A stretch of DNA of 64,000 bases from Erysipelotrichaceae bacterium (GCA_017550145.1 JAFZQG010000006.1:1-64000), one strand, 5' to 3'. Numbered from the stretch's first letter, positions 1 through 7,672 are shown. Numbers and translations: made by a program. Notes: generated by a model from the letters alone, not told the origin.

Positions 1-22
1 CAATAAAATCTAAAATGAAGTT

Positions 23-229
23 ATGATCAGCTATGAACCGTTATGGAAAACAATGAAAGAAAAGAATGTATCTCAATATAGGCTGCTTAAATCCGGAATT
101 GATACAAAGACTCTGGATTCCTTAAGAAAGAACAAGAACATTAACACAGTCACCATTGAGAAACTATGCAATATCATTGGATGCACTCCTAACGATATTC
201 TTGAATTCCTTCCTGAAGAAAAGAAATAG
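23..229 (+). CDS. Small XRE/Cro-type helix-turn-helix regulator
   Basis: This 68-residue protein is almost entirely one helix-turn-helix domain of the Cro/CI (HTH_26) kind. Residues 15-62 read as the usual helices, with a KTLDSLRKNK recognition region and the IEKLCNIIGCTPNDIL stretch typical of the family. Proteins of this size bind operator DNA as dimers and often control a neighbouring mobile or toxin-type gene. No partner gene is visible downstream; a decayed membrane-protein remnant lies on the opposite strand. The ribosome site is weak. The family is clear; the target is unknown. Confidence 0.75.
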   Translation: MISYEPLWKTMKEKNVSQYRLLKSGIDTKTLDSLRKNKNINTVTIEKLCNIIGCTPNDILEFLPEEKK

Positions 230-249
230 AGCTTCTATCATGTGATGGA

Positions 250-517
250 AGATATACTGTCCCTGATAATCAGACAAAACGATCTGCCTGTTGGAATCCG
301 TAGTAAACAGACGTTCCATGATATCCTCAGAACCTTCCTGGCTGTCAATCGTATCCTGCTCAAGGTTCTTTCCGGCAATGATCGTATGCGACGCATCACG
401 GATCATGTACCCGCCCGAGAGCAACATGATGATGCCGGCAAGGACCGTCACATATTTCATGTATTTCTTCTTTTCCAAAAGGAAAGCGATTGCTTTGTTG
501 CAGCCAGCGCCTTCGAG
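250..517 (-). pseudogene. Probable remnant of a CcdA-like membrane protein
   Basis: The minus-strand reading frame contains GCNKAIAFLLEKKKYMKYV followed by a hydrophobic segment and GGYMI. This resembles the last transmembrane part of CcdA/DsbD-type proteins, where a lysine-rich loop precedes the final helix. It is followed by a thioredoxin-linker-like acidic stretch. There is no plausible start codon with a ribosome site, the rest of the family is absent, and the frame runs on into the HTH gene. I read it as a decayed 3' fragment. It could instead be chance coding potential. Confidence 0.35.
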
Positions 518-633
518 TGGGAATAGCAAGGATTGTCTTATCCTAACTAAAATTTTCAAAAAAGGTTGAAATAGAATTATCGTATAGAAAGTACTACAAC
601 AGTGAACGGCCATCCTGTTCAATAAATTATAAA

Positions 634-668
634 ACCCCACTTCAGTTCAAAACCGAAATAGGGTTTTT
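634..668. terminator. Bidirectional rho-independent terminator
   Basis: An inverted repeat with AAACCCC and GGGTTTTT arms, plus an inner TTCAGTT/AACCGAA pairing, is flanked by an A-run on one side and a T-run on the other. On the minus strand it lies about 115 bases after the gene ending at 783. Confidence 0.6.
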
Positions 669-782
669 GGCCTCGTTTTCATTGAAATAAAAAAGGCTTC
701 AGATTATAAAACTAATTCGTAATTGGTCCTTTTAAATATAAAGAATAATTATATCTATGATTCATAAATTCAATAGTCTTAA

Positions 783-1130
783 TTATTTATAAGTTCTAAG
801 GATGTGTAATACCTGTGCATGACTCATATTTAAAAAAGTAGTTTTATTTGTATATCTATTACTAAAACCAGAACCATTATCTCCATAGAAAGTTGAATCA
901 ATTCCAATTCTATCTAGAACAGTCAAAGCTGATACAAAAAGGTATTGATCTTCACTTTCAAATTCATATTGGCAGCACTCATCTAGAGCAGCATCCCATA
1001 AATCCCATAGATTAGGATTAGAATCAATCGCTTCAACAATCTCCCATGATTGATAATATGTTCCACCATTTACATCCTTGAGTTCATCAAGATCAAGTAG
1101 TCTCTCTTTCAATTTTTCTTTTAATTCCAT
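783..1130 (-). CDS. Hypothetical acidic protein
   Basis: I do not recognise this 115-residue protein. It starts with a charged helix (MELKEKLKERLLDLDELKD), continues with a tryptophan-rich acidic middle (WDLWDAALDECC), and ends in a basic segment with MSHAQVLHILRTYK. It has no signal peptide or membrane segment. The ATG at 1130 was chosen because GGAAA stands 7 bases before it; an upstream GTG at 1187 would add 19 residues but has a poorly placed AAGG. Size and acidity resemble small immunity proteins, but no partner toxin is seen, so no function is proposed. Confidence 0.55.
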   Translation of the reverse strand: MELKEKLKERLLDLDELKDVNGGTYYQSWEIVEAIDSNPNLWDLWDAALDECCQYEFESEDQYLFVSALTVLDRIGIDSTFYGDNGSGFSNRYTNKTTFLNMSHAQVLHILRTYK

Positions 1131-1551
1131 TACAATTTCCTGGTGTATTCTCGTTGATTCATATAACAATATCCAACAATAATACACATTTCCTTTCTGC
1201 TGATTATTTGATTATTTATCATTTATTACTTATATTCTACCATTAGTATCGACTAGCTTTATCATTATCTATGAAACCATGATGCTTGTTTGTATCAAAT
1301 GGCTTAATAATTTATTTGAGTCATATTTGTTTTATACAGATCCCTGAAAAAGCATCTATGAAACATAAAAATTGGATGTATCACAGAGTATACTTCAAAG
1401 GAACATAGCAACGATAAAAGAAAACCATTCTCAATGCGTTCGTAAGCCTGTACTTCAATAAGCAGTCCTATAAACTGAGATTGTAATATCAGATCTTTTG
1501 CATAAAAACTTTTGTATTGAAAACACAACAAAAATACTTACAGGTAACTAA
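1131..1551. other. Intergenic region with part of a diverged repeat
   Basis: About 420 bases lie between the acidic hypothetical gene and the B3/4 gene. I see no convincing gene here. The middle part (about 1354-1460) matches a second copy near 6360-6486, and a TGTATCAA word occurs at 1291. A 75-codon minus-strand frame at 1304-1531 covers the repeat, but the other copy has stop codons in the same frame, so I do not call it a gene. Confidence 0.6.
1354..1460. repeat. Diverged dispersed repeat, copy A
   Basis: This stretch shares GAAACATAAAAA, TATACTTCAAAGGAACAT, GATAAAAG/AATAAAAG, CCATTCTCAA/CCATTATTGA and TTCGTAA/TTCGTTA blocks, in the same order and orientation, with copy B at 6360-6486. 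The copies are clearly related but heavily diverged. Confidence 0.6.
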
Positions 1552-2268
1552 TCAACAGTATACATGTTTTCGCCCTACCACTTCAGGAACAATAATTTTT
1601 CCTTTTCCTCCACAATATTTCACAGTTTCATCAATGATTTTCTTTGCAGTTTTCAAGAGCAGTACATCATCTGTTGCTTCGTTTCCCTGTACAATATAGA
1701 AAATGTTCCGGCTGCTGGCATTTACTTTTGTTTTCTCAACCTGTCTGATCTCCATGCGACACAGGATCTCGTTTGCATCATCACAGTAACTGTATTCATG
1801 GGCATTTACCGGGATCGGTTCTTCCTGTCCAATCGGAATAAAGAGTTCCGTTCCGTTTGTGAAGCGAAGCGTAACATTCCCATCCACACGATCAATGTCG
1901 TGTGCCCCCAGGGCAAGCTTGCTCTCCATGGAAATGATATTATAAATATCCACTACCTGGTTGATGAAGAACACATCACCGTGCTTATTCAGAAGCCTGA
2001 TCAGATTTTCGCTGGCTGGTATATTTTTCCGACGTTTCACACCGGAGCGGTCTTGCAAAATATGAAAACCCTCCAGAATCGGATCGGCATGATAATCAAT
2101 ATCTTTATATTCATTTATAAGACTATCAATGATCTCTTTTCTCCTTTCCATCCACTCCGGGGATGTACGGGTATTGTCTATTCCTTCGATCACCGGAAAA
2201 ACGATCTTAACGCCAATGTCTTTAACTGCCTGCTCAACTGTAAATCGGATTTCATTAACGCTACTCAT
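1552..2268 (-). CDS. B3/4 domain protein (free-standing tRNA-editing-like domain)
   Basis: This 238-residue protein matches the B3/4 domain found in the beta subunit of phenylalanyl-tRNA synthetase, where it hydrolyses mischarged Tyr-tRNA. The free-standing COG3382 family is of uncertain role and may edit tRNA in trans. Visible family features are the RTSPEWMERRKEIIDSL helix, the RRKNIPASENLIRLL segment, and the later FTNGTELFIPIGQEEPIPVN region. The ATG is well placed, with AGGAGG 8 bases upstream. It stands alone. The domain call is firm; the substrate is unknown. Confidence 0.8.
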   Translation of the reverse strand: MSSVNEIRFTVEQAVKDIGVKIVFPVIEGIDNTRTSPEWMERRKEIIDSLINEYKDIDYHADPILEGFHILQDRSGVKRRKNIPASENLIRLLNKHGDVFFINQVVDIYNIISMESKLALGAHDIDRVDGNVTLRFTNGTELFIPIGQEEPIPVNAHEYSYCDDANEILCRMEIRQVEKTKVNASSRNIFYIVQGNEATDDVLLLKTAKKIIDETVKYCGGKGKIIVPEVVGRKHVYC

Positions 2269-2409
2269 GACCGTTGCCTCCTATTCGTATAATTTTTACT
2301 CATTTAAGCGCATATAGGGCTTCTCTTCGCTTTATTCACCATATAAGAAGCCGCTTCTGTCGGTTTTATAATAATATCTGCAATAAATCTCATTCCTGAT
2401 TTATGAATA

Positions 2410-3144
2410 TTACCCTTCAAAGAATTCAGTGAATATCATTCTTTCATCTTTCAGTATCTCAGGACTCAGTTCTTCTCCGGATTCTTCCTGTAAGGGTGAT
2501 ATTCCTGTTGCAAACCTTTTTAAAACTCCATTTTCAACATAGAAGTAATTTGGCGCATAGATTCTCTTCTCACCGACTTCAATCTCGTTATCGTTTTCAT
2601 CTTCCAAAGTATAATCATCCAGGAATTCATCAAAAAGTTCCAACAGTTTAATATATAAAGGATCTGCTTCGACAGTTTTTTCCAATACACCGTTTTCGTA
2701 CTTGTATTTATCTCTGAAAACCTCGTTCATTTCATTATCCCAGATTTCAATACTGTACATCTGATCTATTCCATTTTCTTTTGCGACAGTTTCAGCCATT
2801 TCAATGACACTTCTGCACCATGGGCACATCTCATCACCGGCATAAAGGTAGAAAGTCTGTTTCTGTTCGATCATTGAGATGATGGTTTTAAGATCTGTTT
2901 CAATATATTCGATATCAGCAGAAACAATAACGGTTCTATACTCCACACCCGATTTGTTTGTCTTACCGTTTAATGATTCGTATTTTTCCTTTAAACTGCC
3001 TTGAACTATATTGTTTTCATCTCCGCATTCCTCGACCAGATCGCAAGCCTGACTTGGCTTGCTATCTGTTTTTTTCTCACTCTTACAACCACAAAGAATC
3101 AACAGCACAACAATTATCGTATACAGATATATTTTTCTGTTCAT
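2410..3144 (-). CDS. Lipoprotein with thioredoxin-like CPWC domain
   Basis: Residues 1-20 form a lipoprotein signal peptide ending in the lipobox LCGC, with Cys20 the lipidated residue. Residues about 75-210 look like a thioredoxin fold with a CPWC redox site at 107-110, preceded by QTFYLYAGDEM as in bacteriocin-transport accessory proteins. It therefore probably acts on the outer face of the membrane as a thiol-disulfide protein. A strong AGGAG supports the start. It lies just downstream of the cysteine operon but is separated by an AT-rich hairpin, so co-regulation is uncertain. Confidence 0.75.
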   Translation of the reverse strand: MNRKIYLYTIIVVLLILCGCKSEKKTDSKPSQACDLVEECGDENNIVQGSLKEKYESLNGKTNKSGVEYRTVIVSADIEYIETDLKTIISMIEQKQTFYLYAGDEMCPWCRSVIEMAETVAKENGIDQMYSIEIWDNEMNEVFRDKYKYENGVLEKTVEADPLYIKLLELFDEFLDDYTLEDENDNEIEVGEKRIYAPNYFYVENGVLKRFATGISPLQEESGEELSPEILKDERMIFTEFFEG

Positions 3145-3180
3145 CGATCACAGCTCCTGTTCTTTCTTCTAAGACTTTTT

Positions 3181-3198
3181 AAAAAGTTTAAAAACTTT
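3181..3198 (-). terminator. AT-rich hairpin after the cysteine operon
   Basis: AAAGTTT and AAACTTT arms with a two-base loop stand downstream of the ECF S gene. On the minus strand a short T-run follows. The hairpin is weak. Confidence 0.4.
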
Positions 3199-3259
3199 GA
3201 TAATCTCATCATCGTCATGTTATGCATAAAGATTTCCATTAAGTATTCTTCGTCCTTAC

Positions 3260-3823
3260 TCAGATTCTTGAACGAAACGTTTTATACAGTGTCTGATACA
3301 AGATGACAGAAACAAATACGCAGATAACCGCGTTGATTGCTGTAGCACCGGCAACCCAGGTAGCGATGATCTTCGCTGCTTCCTGCGGTATACCAAGAAT
3401 ATAGTTGCGGTATAAATAACCAACAATAGGATCAGCGATCACATTGAAGGCAAGCCCTGCAAAAGCCGAAACTGTAGTTATTTTGATGACATCGTTACGC
3501 TCTGTATGTTCATCAAGCTTCAAAAGATTGGCAACATGTCCTGCTATTAAGCCAATGAGAAATTTCAGGATAAATGTTTTCGGAGCAGAAGCAATATATC
3601 TGGGATCGAAAACATCAGCGATTGAAAGACCGATTGCTCCTGCCAGACCACCGTATACAGGCCCCAAAAACCAGGAGGATAGAACAACAATAGCGTTGGC
3701 GATATGTATTGCCGTAGAAGTTCCTTCTGTAATCGGAATTGTTATCTTTCCGTATGTGAAAGCTATATAATTGACCACTGCAAAGATAGCGGTATATGCA
3801 AGTTTCTTTGTTTTACTGTTCAT
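3260..3823 (-). CDS. ECF transporter S component
   Basis: This 187-residue, strongly hydrophobic protein has five or six membrane segments and the pattern of energy-coupling-factor substrate-binding subunits: SSWFLGPVYGGLAGAIG, then SIADVFDPRYIASAPKTFILKF, close to the pfam07155 group. S components bind a vitamin or metabolite and work with a shared EcfAAT module, which is not in this window. Its start overlaps the end of cysE by 11 bases, so it is translated from the cysteine operon. This suggests a sulfur-related substrate, but the sequence alone does not show which one. Confidence 0.82.
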   Translation of the reverse strand: MNSKTKKLAYTAIFAVVNYIAFTYGKITIPITEGTSTAIHIANAIVVLSSWFLGPVYGGLAGAIGLSIADVFDPRYIASAPKTFILKFLIGLIAGHVANLLKLDEHTERNDVIKITTVSAFAGLAFNVIADPIVGYLYRNYILGIPQEAAKIIATWVAGATAINAVICVFVSVILYQTLYKTFRSRI

Positions 3824-4592
3824 TTCTCTTATTATCTCCTTTCGAACTGGAAGTAATTAATGCATCTGCGTGAATCGTTGATCCATCAGCGATAAACGTA
3901 TCTCCGCCCAGAATCGTCGCGTTTGCATACAATGTGACATTGTTTCCAATGTTGGGATGACGTTTCCAGCCTTTCTGCAGATGCCCATGTTCATCTTCCT
4001 TGAAACGTTTGACACCCAAAGTGACACCATGATACATTCGCACATGATCGCCAACAACCGCTGTTTCGCCAATAACGATTCCCTGACCATGGTCGATACA
4101 GAATGATTCTCCGATCTGTGCACCCGGGTGGATGTCTATTGCGGTCTTTTCCCGTCCCAGCTCGCCGATGATCCTGGCCAGGATCGGAACACCTAATTCA
4201 TACAATTCATGAGCGATACGATAATGGAAAATCGCATAAAAACCTGGATAAGAAAGAATAACCTCTGTATAAGCTTTACAAGCTGGGTCGCCATAATAGA
4301 TAGCTTCAATATCCTTGTACAGTTTTCGCTGGATTTCCGGTAACACGTTAAGAAAACGCATGATGATCGTTGCATCATCGCTTAATTTTACAATCTCGTT
4401 TCCGAGATCTTGGCTTATTTCATCCAGCAGTTTTTCCTGATCCTGTTCCTCTTGGGAAAAGTAACGTCCAAAAAACAACAGACGAAGTTTCTTCAATGCC
4501 TCTTCGATTTTATCGACATCCAGCGTATAATCCGTTTCAACGAATGATTCGTAATTATTCTGAACACTTAGGGCAATTCCTTTCTTATCCAT
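3813..4592 (-). CDS. cysE: Serine O-acetyltransferase
   Basis: CysE transfers acetyl from acetyl-CoA to L-serine, giving the O-acetylserine used by CysK. This 259-residue protein has the long helical N-terminal domain followed by the left-handed beta-helix of hexapeptide repeats. The diagnostic IDIHPGAQIGESFCIDHGQG and YHGVTLG segments carry the active-site histidines. Its longer N-terminus resembles EpsC/SAT-like forms. It follows cysK by six bases and overlaps the ECF S gene, so all three sit in one operon behind the poly-Cys leader. Confidence 0.93.
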   Translation of the reverse strand: MDKKGIALSVQNNYESFVETDYTLDVDKIEEALKKLRLLFFGRYFSQEEQDQEKLLDEISQDLGNEIVKLSDDATIIMRFLNVLPEIQRKLYKDIEAIYYGDPACKAYTEVILSYPGFYAIFHYRIAHELYELGVPILARIIGELGREKTAIDIHPGAQIGESFCIDHGQGIVIGETAVVGDHVRMYHGVTLGVKRFKEDEHGHLQKGWKRHPNIGNNVTLYANATILGGDTFIADGSTIHADALITSSSKGDNKRNEQ

Positions 4593-4598
4593 GATTTC

Positions 4599-5534
4599 TT
4601 ATTCCTCTCCAAATAAAGCTGTGGAAAGATACCTGTCTCCGGAATCCGGAAGTATTATGACAATATTCTTGCCTTCGTTTTCAGGACGCTTTGCCAATTC
4701 TATAGCAGCCCAGACAGCAGCTCCGGCTGAAATACCTACCAGTATTCCTTCGCTTTTTCCAAACTCTGCTCCGGTTGCCAATGCATCTTCGTTTTTAACT
4801 CTTATGATCTCATCATAGATATCCGTATCCAGTACAGAAGCCACAAAACCAGGACCGATACCCTGGATCTTATGTGCTCCCGCATTACCGCCGGAAAGGA
4901 CAGGAGATGCATCAGGCTCTACGGCAATCACTTTGATATTCGGATTTTTCTCTTTCAGATACTTTCCTGCTCCTGTGATCGTTCCACCGGTTCCTACACC
5001 CGATACAAGCAGATCAGCTTTTCCATCTGTATCGTTCCAGATTTCCGGTCCGGTAGTTTCATAATGAACTTTCGGATTTGCCGGGTTATCAAACTGTCCC
5101 GGAATAAAGGAATCAGGAATTTCTTTCGCTAATTCTTCCGCTTTGGCGATTGCTCCCTTCATGCCTTTGGAACCTTCGCTGAGAACTATTTCTGCTCCGT
5201 AAGCTTTAATCAGTTTTCTTCTTTCTACAGAAAAAGTTTCCGGCATGACAATGATTACCCTATAGCCTTTAGCCGTTCCGACAGCCGCCAGACCGATACC
5301 GGTATTACCCGAAGTCGGTTCAATGATTACAGAGCCTTCCTTAAGAATGCCTTTTTCTTCTGCATCCTCAATCATCGATTTGGCAATTCGATCTTTTACT
5401 GATCCGGTTACATTGAGATATTCCAGTTTACCTAAAAGCTTTGCCTTTAAACCGTGTTTCTTTTCCAGATGAATCAATTCCAATAATGGTGTATTTCCAA
5501 TCAGTTCAAGTGCAGATGTTTTAATATTTGACAT
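4599..5534 (-). CDS. cysK: O-acetylserine thiolyase (cysteine synthase A)
   Basis: This PLP enzyme makes cysteine from O-acetylserine and sulfide. The 311-residue length is normal. NVTGSVKDR carries the PLP lysine (Lys47), EPTSGNTG binds the substrate, and GVGTGGTITG binds the cofactor phosphate. The C-terminal ILPDSGDRYLSTALF is typical of CysK. It is the first enzyme gene after a leader peptide with five Cys codons and an intrinsic terminator, so its transcription is probably controlled by Cys-tRNA supply. Confidence 0.96.
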   Translation of the reverse strand: MSNIKTSALELIGNTPLLELIHLEKKHGLKAKLLGKLEYLNVTGSVKDRIAKSMIEDAEEKGILKEGSVIIEPTSGNTGIGLAAVGTAKGYRVIIVMPETFSVERRKLIKAYGAEIVLSEGSKGMKGAIAKAEELAKEIPDSFIPGQFDNPANPKVHYETTGPEIWNDTDGKADLLVSGVGTGGTITGAGKYLKEKNPNIKVIAVEPDASPVLSGGNAGAHKIQGIGPGFVASVLDTDIYDEIIRVKNEDALATGAEFGKSEGILVGISAGAAVWAAIELAKRPENEGKNIVIILPDSGDRYLSTALFGEE

Positions 5535-5568
5535 ATAGTTTTCCTCTTCTTTCTCTTTTATGGCGACA

Positions 5569-5602
5569 AAATAAAAACCGGGACATAAATATCATCCCGG
5601 TT
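5569..5602 (-). terminator. Attenuator terminator before cysK
   Basis: AACCGGGA and TCCCGGTT form an eight-pair stem, followed on the minus strand by TTTATTTT. The hairpin sits between the leader peptide and cysK. Its 5' arm (CCGGG) can instead pair with CCCGG at codons 20-21 of the leader peptide, giving a competing antiterminator. Confidence 0.8.
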
Positions 5603-5636
5603 AGTTTTCTTAAATAATCTACTTGTTGCGGACCGT

Positions 5637-5723
5637 TTAAAACAATCCCCGACGATTTATCCGGGCATGATCATTCGTATCACAGCAACAGCAACACATG
5701 ATGTTATTCGTGAATGTATTCAT
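5637..5723 (-). CDS. Cysteine-rich attenuator leader peptide
   Basis: This 28-codon frame begins MNTFTNNIM, has five consecutive cysteines at positions 10-14 (alternating TGT and TGC), and ends RRGLF before TAA. AAAGGAG is well placed before the ATG at 5723. It lies upstream of cysK with a strong terminator in between. The arrangement matches amino-acid attenuators: a ribosome stalled at the Cys codons leaves the downstream CCCGG free to pair with the terminator arm, while a ribosome at the stop codon covers it. The peptide itself probably has no function. Confidence 0.8.
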   Translation of the reverse strand: MNTFTNNIMCCCCCDTNDHARINRRGLF

Positions 5724-5758
5724 ATCCCGTCTCCTTTCGTCGTCACAAATTATTATTA

Positions 5759-5786
5759 AGTTTACATCATTATTCTTTTTTTGCAA
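5759..5786 (-). promoter_or_regulatory. Candidate promoter of the cysteine operon
   Basis: On the minus strand a TTGCAA -35 box is followed after 16 bases by TAAACT, about 36 bases before the leader peptide start. Both boxes are imperfect. Confidence 0.45.
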
Positions 5787-5964
5787 GCGATATTATCTGT
5801 CTCCTTACATTCCAACCTAATTGCTACATTATGTTTTAATTACCATGAAACCTTCTGTTTTTACACTTATCAGGATAGATACGCTTATTGTTGATGAATC
5901 AGGATACTTATGATAATAATGAAACTGTAAGAGAAAGACAAAAAAGCTCTTATCACTCATTCTG

Positions 5965-6003
5965 TTCTGGCAGCAATGTACCGGGCTCGGTACGCTGCCA
6001 GAA
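5965..6003. repeat. Two-tier inverted repeat
   Basis: TTCTGGCAGC pairs with GCTGCCAGAA, and inside it GTACCG pairs with CGGTAC around a GGCT loop; three extra bases (AAT) are unpaired on the left arm. No immediate T-run follows on either strand, so it is not a standard terminator. Confidence 0.7.
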
Positions 6004-6359
6004 GCTGTCATTCAGACAATTAATAGATCCTTCTTATAGCTAAATACGGGTCTGTATCAATAACTGTGAAATCTTTCTTTCTGAAAAGATGTTTTAAGTT
6101 CGTTTTGATTCCGTTATTCTGTATCAATCACTATGACATATACCTGTAAAAGATCATAGAATCCATAGAAAACATCATCATTTTCACTGTTTTTAGATTA
6201 TATTTGTACAATCCCTGTTTTTGTATCAATTAATCTGAAATGTAAGGGATATTATCTGTCTTATATAAAATGATATTCTTAGTTTTTTTATATTTTTAGA
6301 GCTTTTGAAGCAAAGATCCAAACGAAACACTTCTGTTACGAAAACATTTCCCTGCCACC

Positions 6360-6486
6360 ATCTCTGTGAAACATAAAAAACAATATCAAAATAGGCTATA
6401 CTTCAAAGGAACATTGGTAATAATAAAAGGTCTCGGCATATAAACCGAAACCCATTATTGAAAAGTATTCGTTAATCTGTACAATC
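6360..6486. repeat. Diverged dispersed repeat, copy B
   Basis: This is the partner of the stretch at 1354-1460. It also contains an internal imperfect inverted repeat, GGTCTCGG with CCGAAACC, at about 6429-6450. Confidence 0.6.
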
Positions 6487-6573
6487 ACGGATTCCTGTAT
6501 CAAAATGCTTTGCATCCGCATAGAATTATAATAGACTATTTCTATAAATGGCTTAGGCCTTAAAGGAGAAATG

Positions 6574-7455
6574 ATGAGTTTAGTTCAAGATTTAAGAGCA
6601 CACCTTAAAAGCAATCCCGAAATGAAGAAGATGATGATGCCGAGTATGAAGAACGAGGTTCTTTTGGACCTCAATGCTGACGGCAAGCTTGATTTCGCTT
6701 TCATCGACACTACTGCCGACGGTACCCCGGATACCTTCGCGATCGATATGACGGGCGATGGCTCTCTGGATCTTTATTACAGTGATAGAGACGGTAACGG
6801 CATAGCAGATACAATTGAATACTATCCAGATGGCGTTTATCAGCCTTCTTACACCAAGATCGACAAGAATAACGAGACTAATATTCAGGAACTGTGCAAG
6901 GATATCGGCCCAGCCTTCCGCGCCAATGATGCCAAAGCTCTTGTCGAGGCGCTGAACGGTATCAAACAGACGATCACCGACAAGACCAAGGTCTATGTCA
7001 GACAAGGCACGCTGTCCGGTTTACGCAACCGCCTGCTTTCCGATCCGGAAGCAGCCAAGCTGCTCATGACCTCACCGAAGAACGAGCTCTTCTTCGACCT
7101 CAACGGTGACGGCATTGCAGACTTCGCTTTAGCTGACACCGATCACGACAACAACATTGATACCCTGGGTATTGATCTGACCAGCGATGGCGAATTCGAT
7201 CTGTATCTGACCGATCACGGCAATGACTTCATTCCTGAACACGTCGACTATTACGCCAGTGACGCCGATCACGTGACTAAAGGCGGCCATAGCCAGAGAC
7301 TTGAAGATACCTTGCGTCCGGCAGCTGAACATTTCGCCGCTTCCATGCGCGCTGATCTTAGTGCTCAAGGCGTCATCAAAGCTTTAAACACCTATAAAGA
7401 GGAAGCGATCGCTGCAATGAGAGAACTTAATGCCAGAGTCAACGGCAACAAATAA
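6574..7455 (+). CDS. Tandem 13-residue acidic-loop (Ca-binding-type) repeat protein
   Basis: This 293-residue protein is an internal duplication. Each half has a short helical part followed by four back-to-back 13-residue units with the pattern DxxxDGxxDxxxx. In the first half the units start at residues 32, 45, 58 and 71. The pattern resembles dockerin/EF-hand or thrombospondin type 3 calcium loops. There is no signal peptide or anchor. The second ATG (6574) was chosen because GGAG ends five bases before it; the first ATG is too close. Codons are richer in G and C than the surroundings, which may reflect high expression. Function unknown. Confidence 0.75.
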   Translation: MSLVQDLRAHLKSNPEMKKMMMPSMKNEVLLDLNADGKLDFAFIDTTADGTPDTFAIDMTGDGSLDLYYSDRDGNGIADTIEYYPDGVYQPSYTKIDKNNETNIQELCKDIGPAFRANDAKALVEALNGIKQTITDKTKVYVRQGTLSGLRNRLLSDPEAAKLLMTSPKNELFFDLNGDGIADFALADTDHDNNIDTLGIDLTSDGEFDLYLTDHGNDFIPEHVDYYASDADHVTKGGHSQRLEDTLRPAAEHFAASMRADLSAQGVIKALNTYKEEAIAAMRELNARVNGNK

Positions 7456-7481
7456 GTATCTGTAAATCACTTCAGTATTAA

Positions 7482-7516
7482 AACCGTCTGTTCACGATAA
7501 GCAGGCGGTTTTTTAC
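7482..7516 (+). terminator. Rho-independent terminator
   Basis: AAACCGTCTG pairs with CAGGCGGTTT and is followed by a T-run, 27 bases after the repeat-protein gene. Confidence 0.85.
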
Positions 7517-7672
7517 ATAAACATATTAGTGCTTGAATTAAATATCCCTCAAGGCATCAGACAGTTTTTCTTTCTGTTTGTCATCTCATACCAGAATTTA
7601 TCTGTCAGCTGCCAGAAAGATCATTTCAACTTTGGCATCTCTTCCCATCGGTTCTTAATACAGTTCGTCTGT

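Larger units (their letters stand above)
5787..6573. other. Long intergenic region rich in repeats
   Basis: Nearly 800 bases carry no credible gene. They hold a 39-base two-tier inverted repeat (5965-6003), four TGTATCAA words (6053, 6120, 6222, 6496), and copy B of the diverged repeat. A TATAAT box at 6527 probably serves the gene starting at 6574; its -35 box is not recognisable. Confidence 0.6.

Noticed and set aside
242..526. 94-codon plus-strand frame near the window start
   Set aside because: It is the antisense of the hydrophobic remnant and has no family features.
1304..1531. 75-codon minus-strand frame over repeat copy A
   Set aside because: The related copy near 6360-6486 has stop codons in the same frame, so the similarity is of DNA rather than of protein.
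1564..2292. Long plus-strand reading frame (242 codons) opposite the B3/4 gene
   Set aside because: It is a shadow of the real minus-strand gene: it is Phe/Ile/Cys-rich, has no ribosome site and matches no family.
6571..6573. First ATG as start of the 13-residue-repeat protein
   Set aside because: GGAG ends only two bases before it; the ATG three bases later has a normal five-base spacing.
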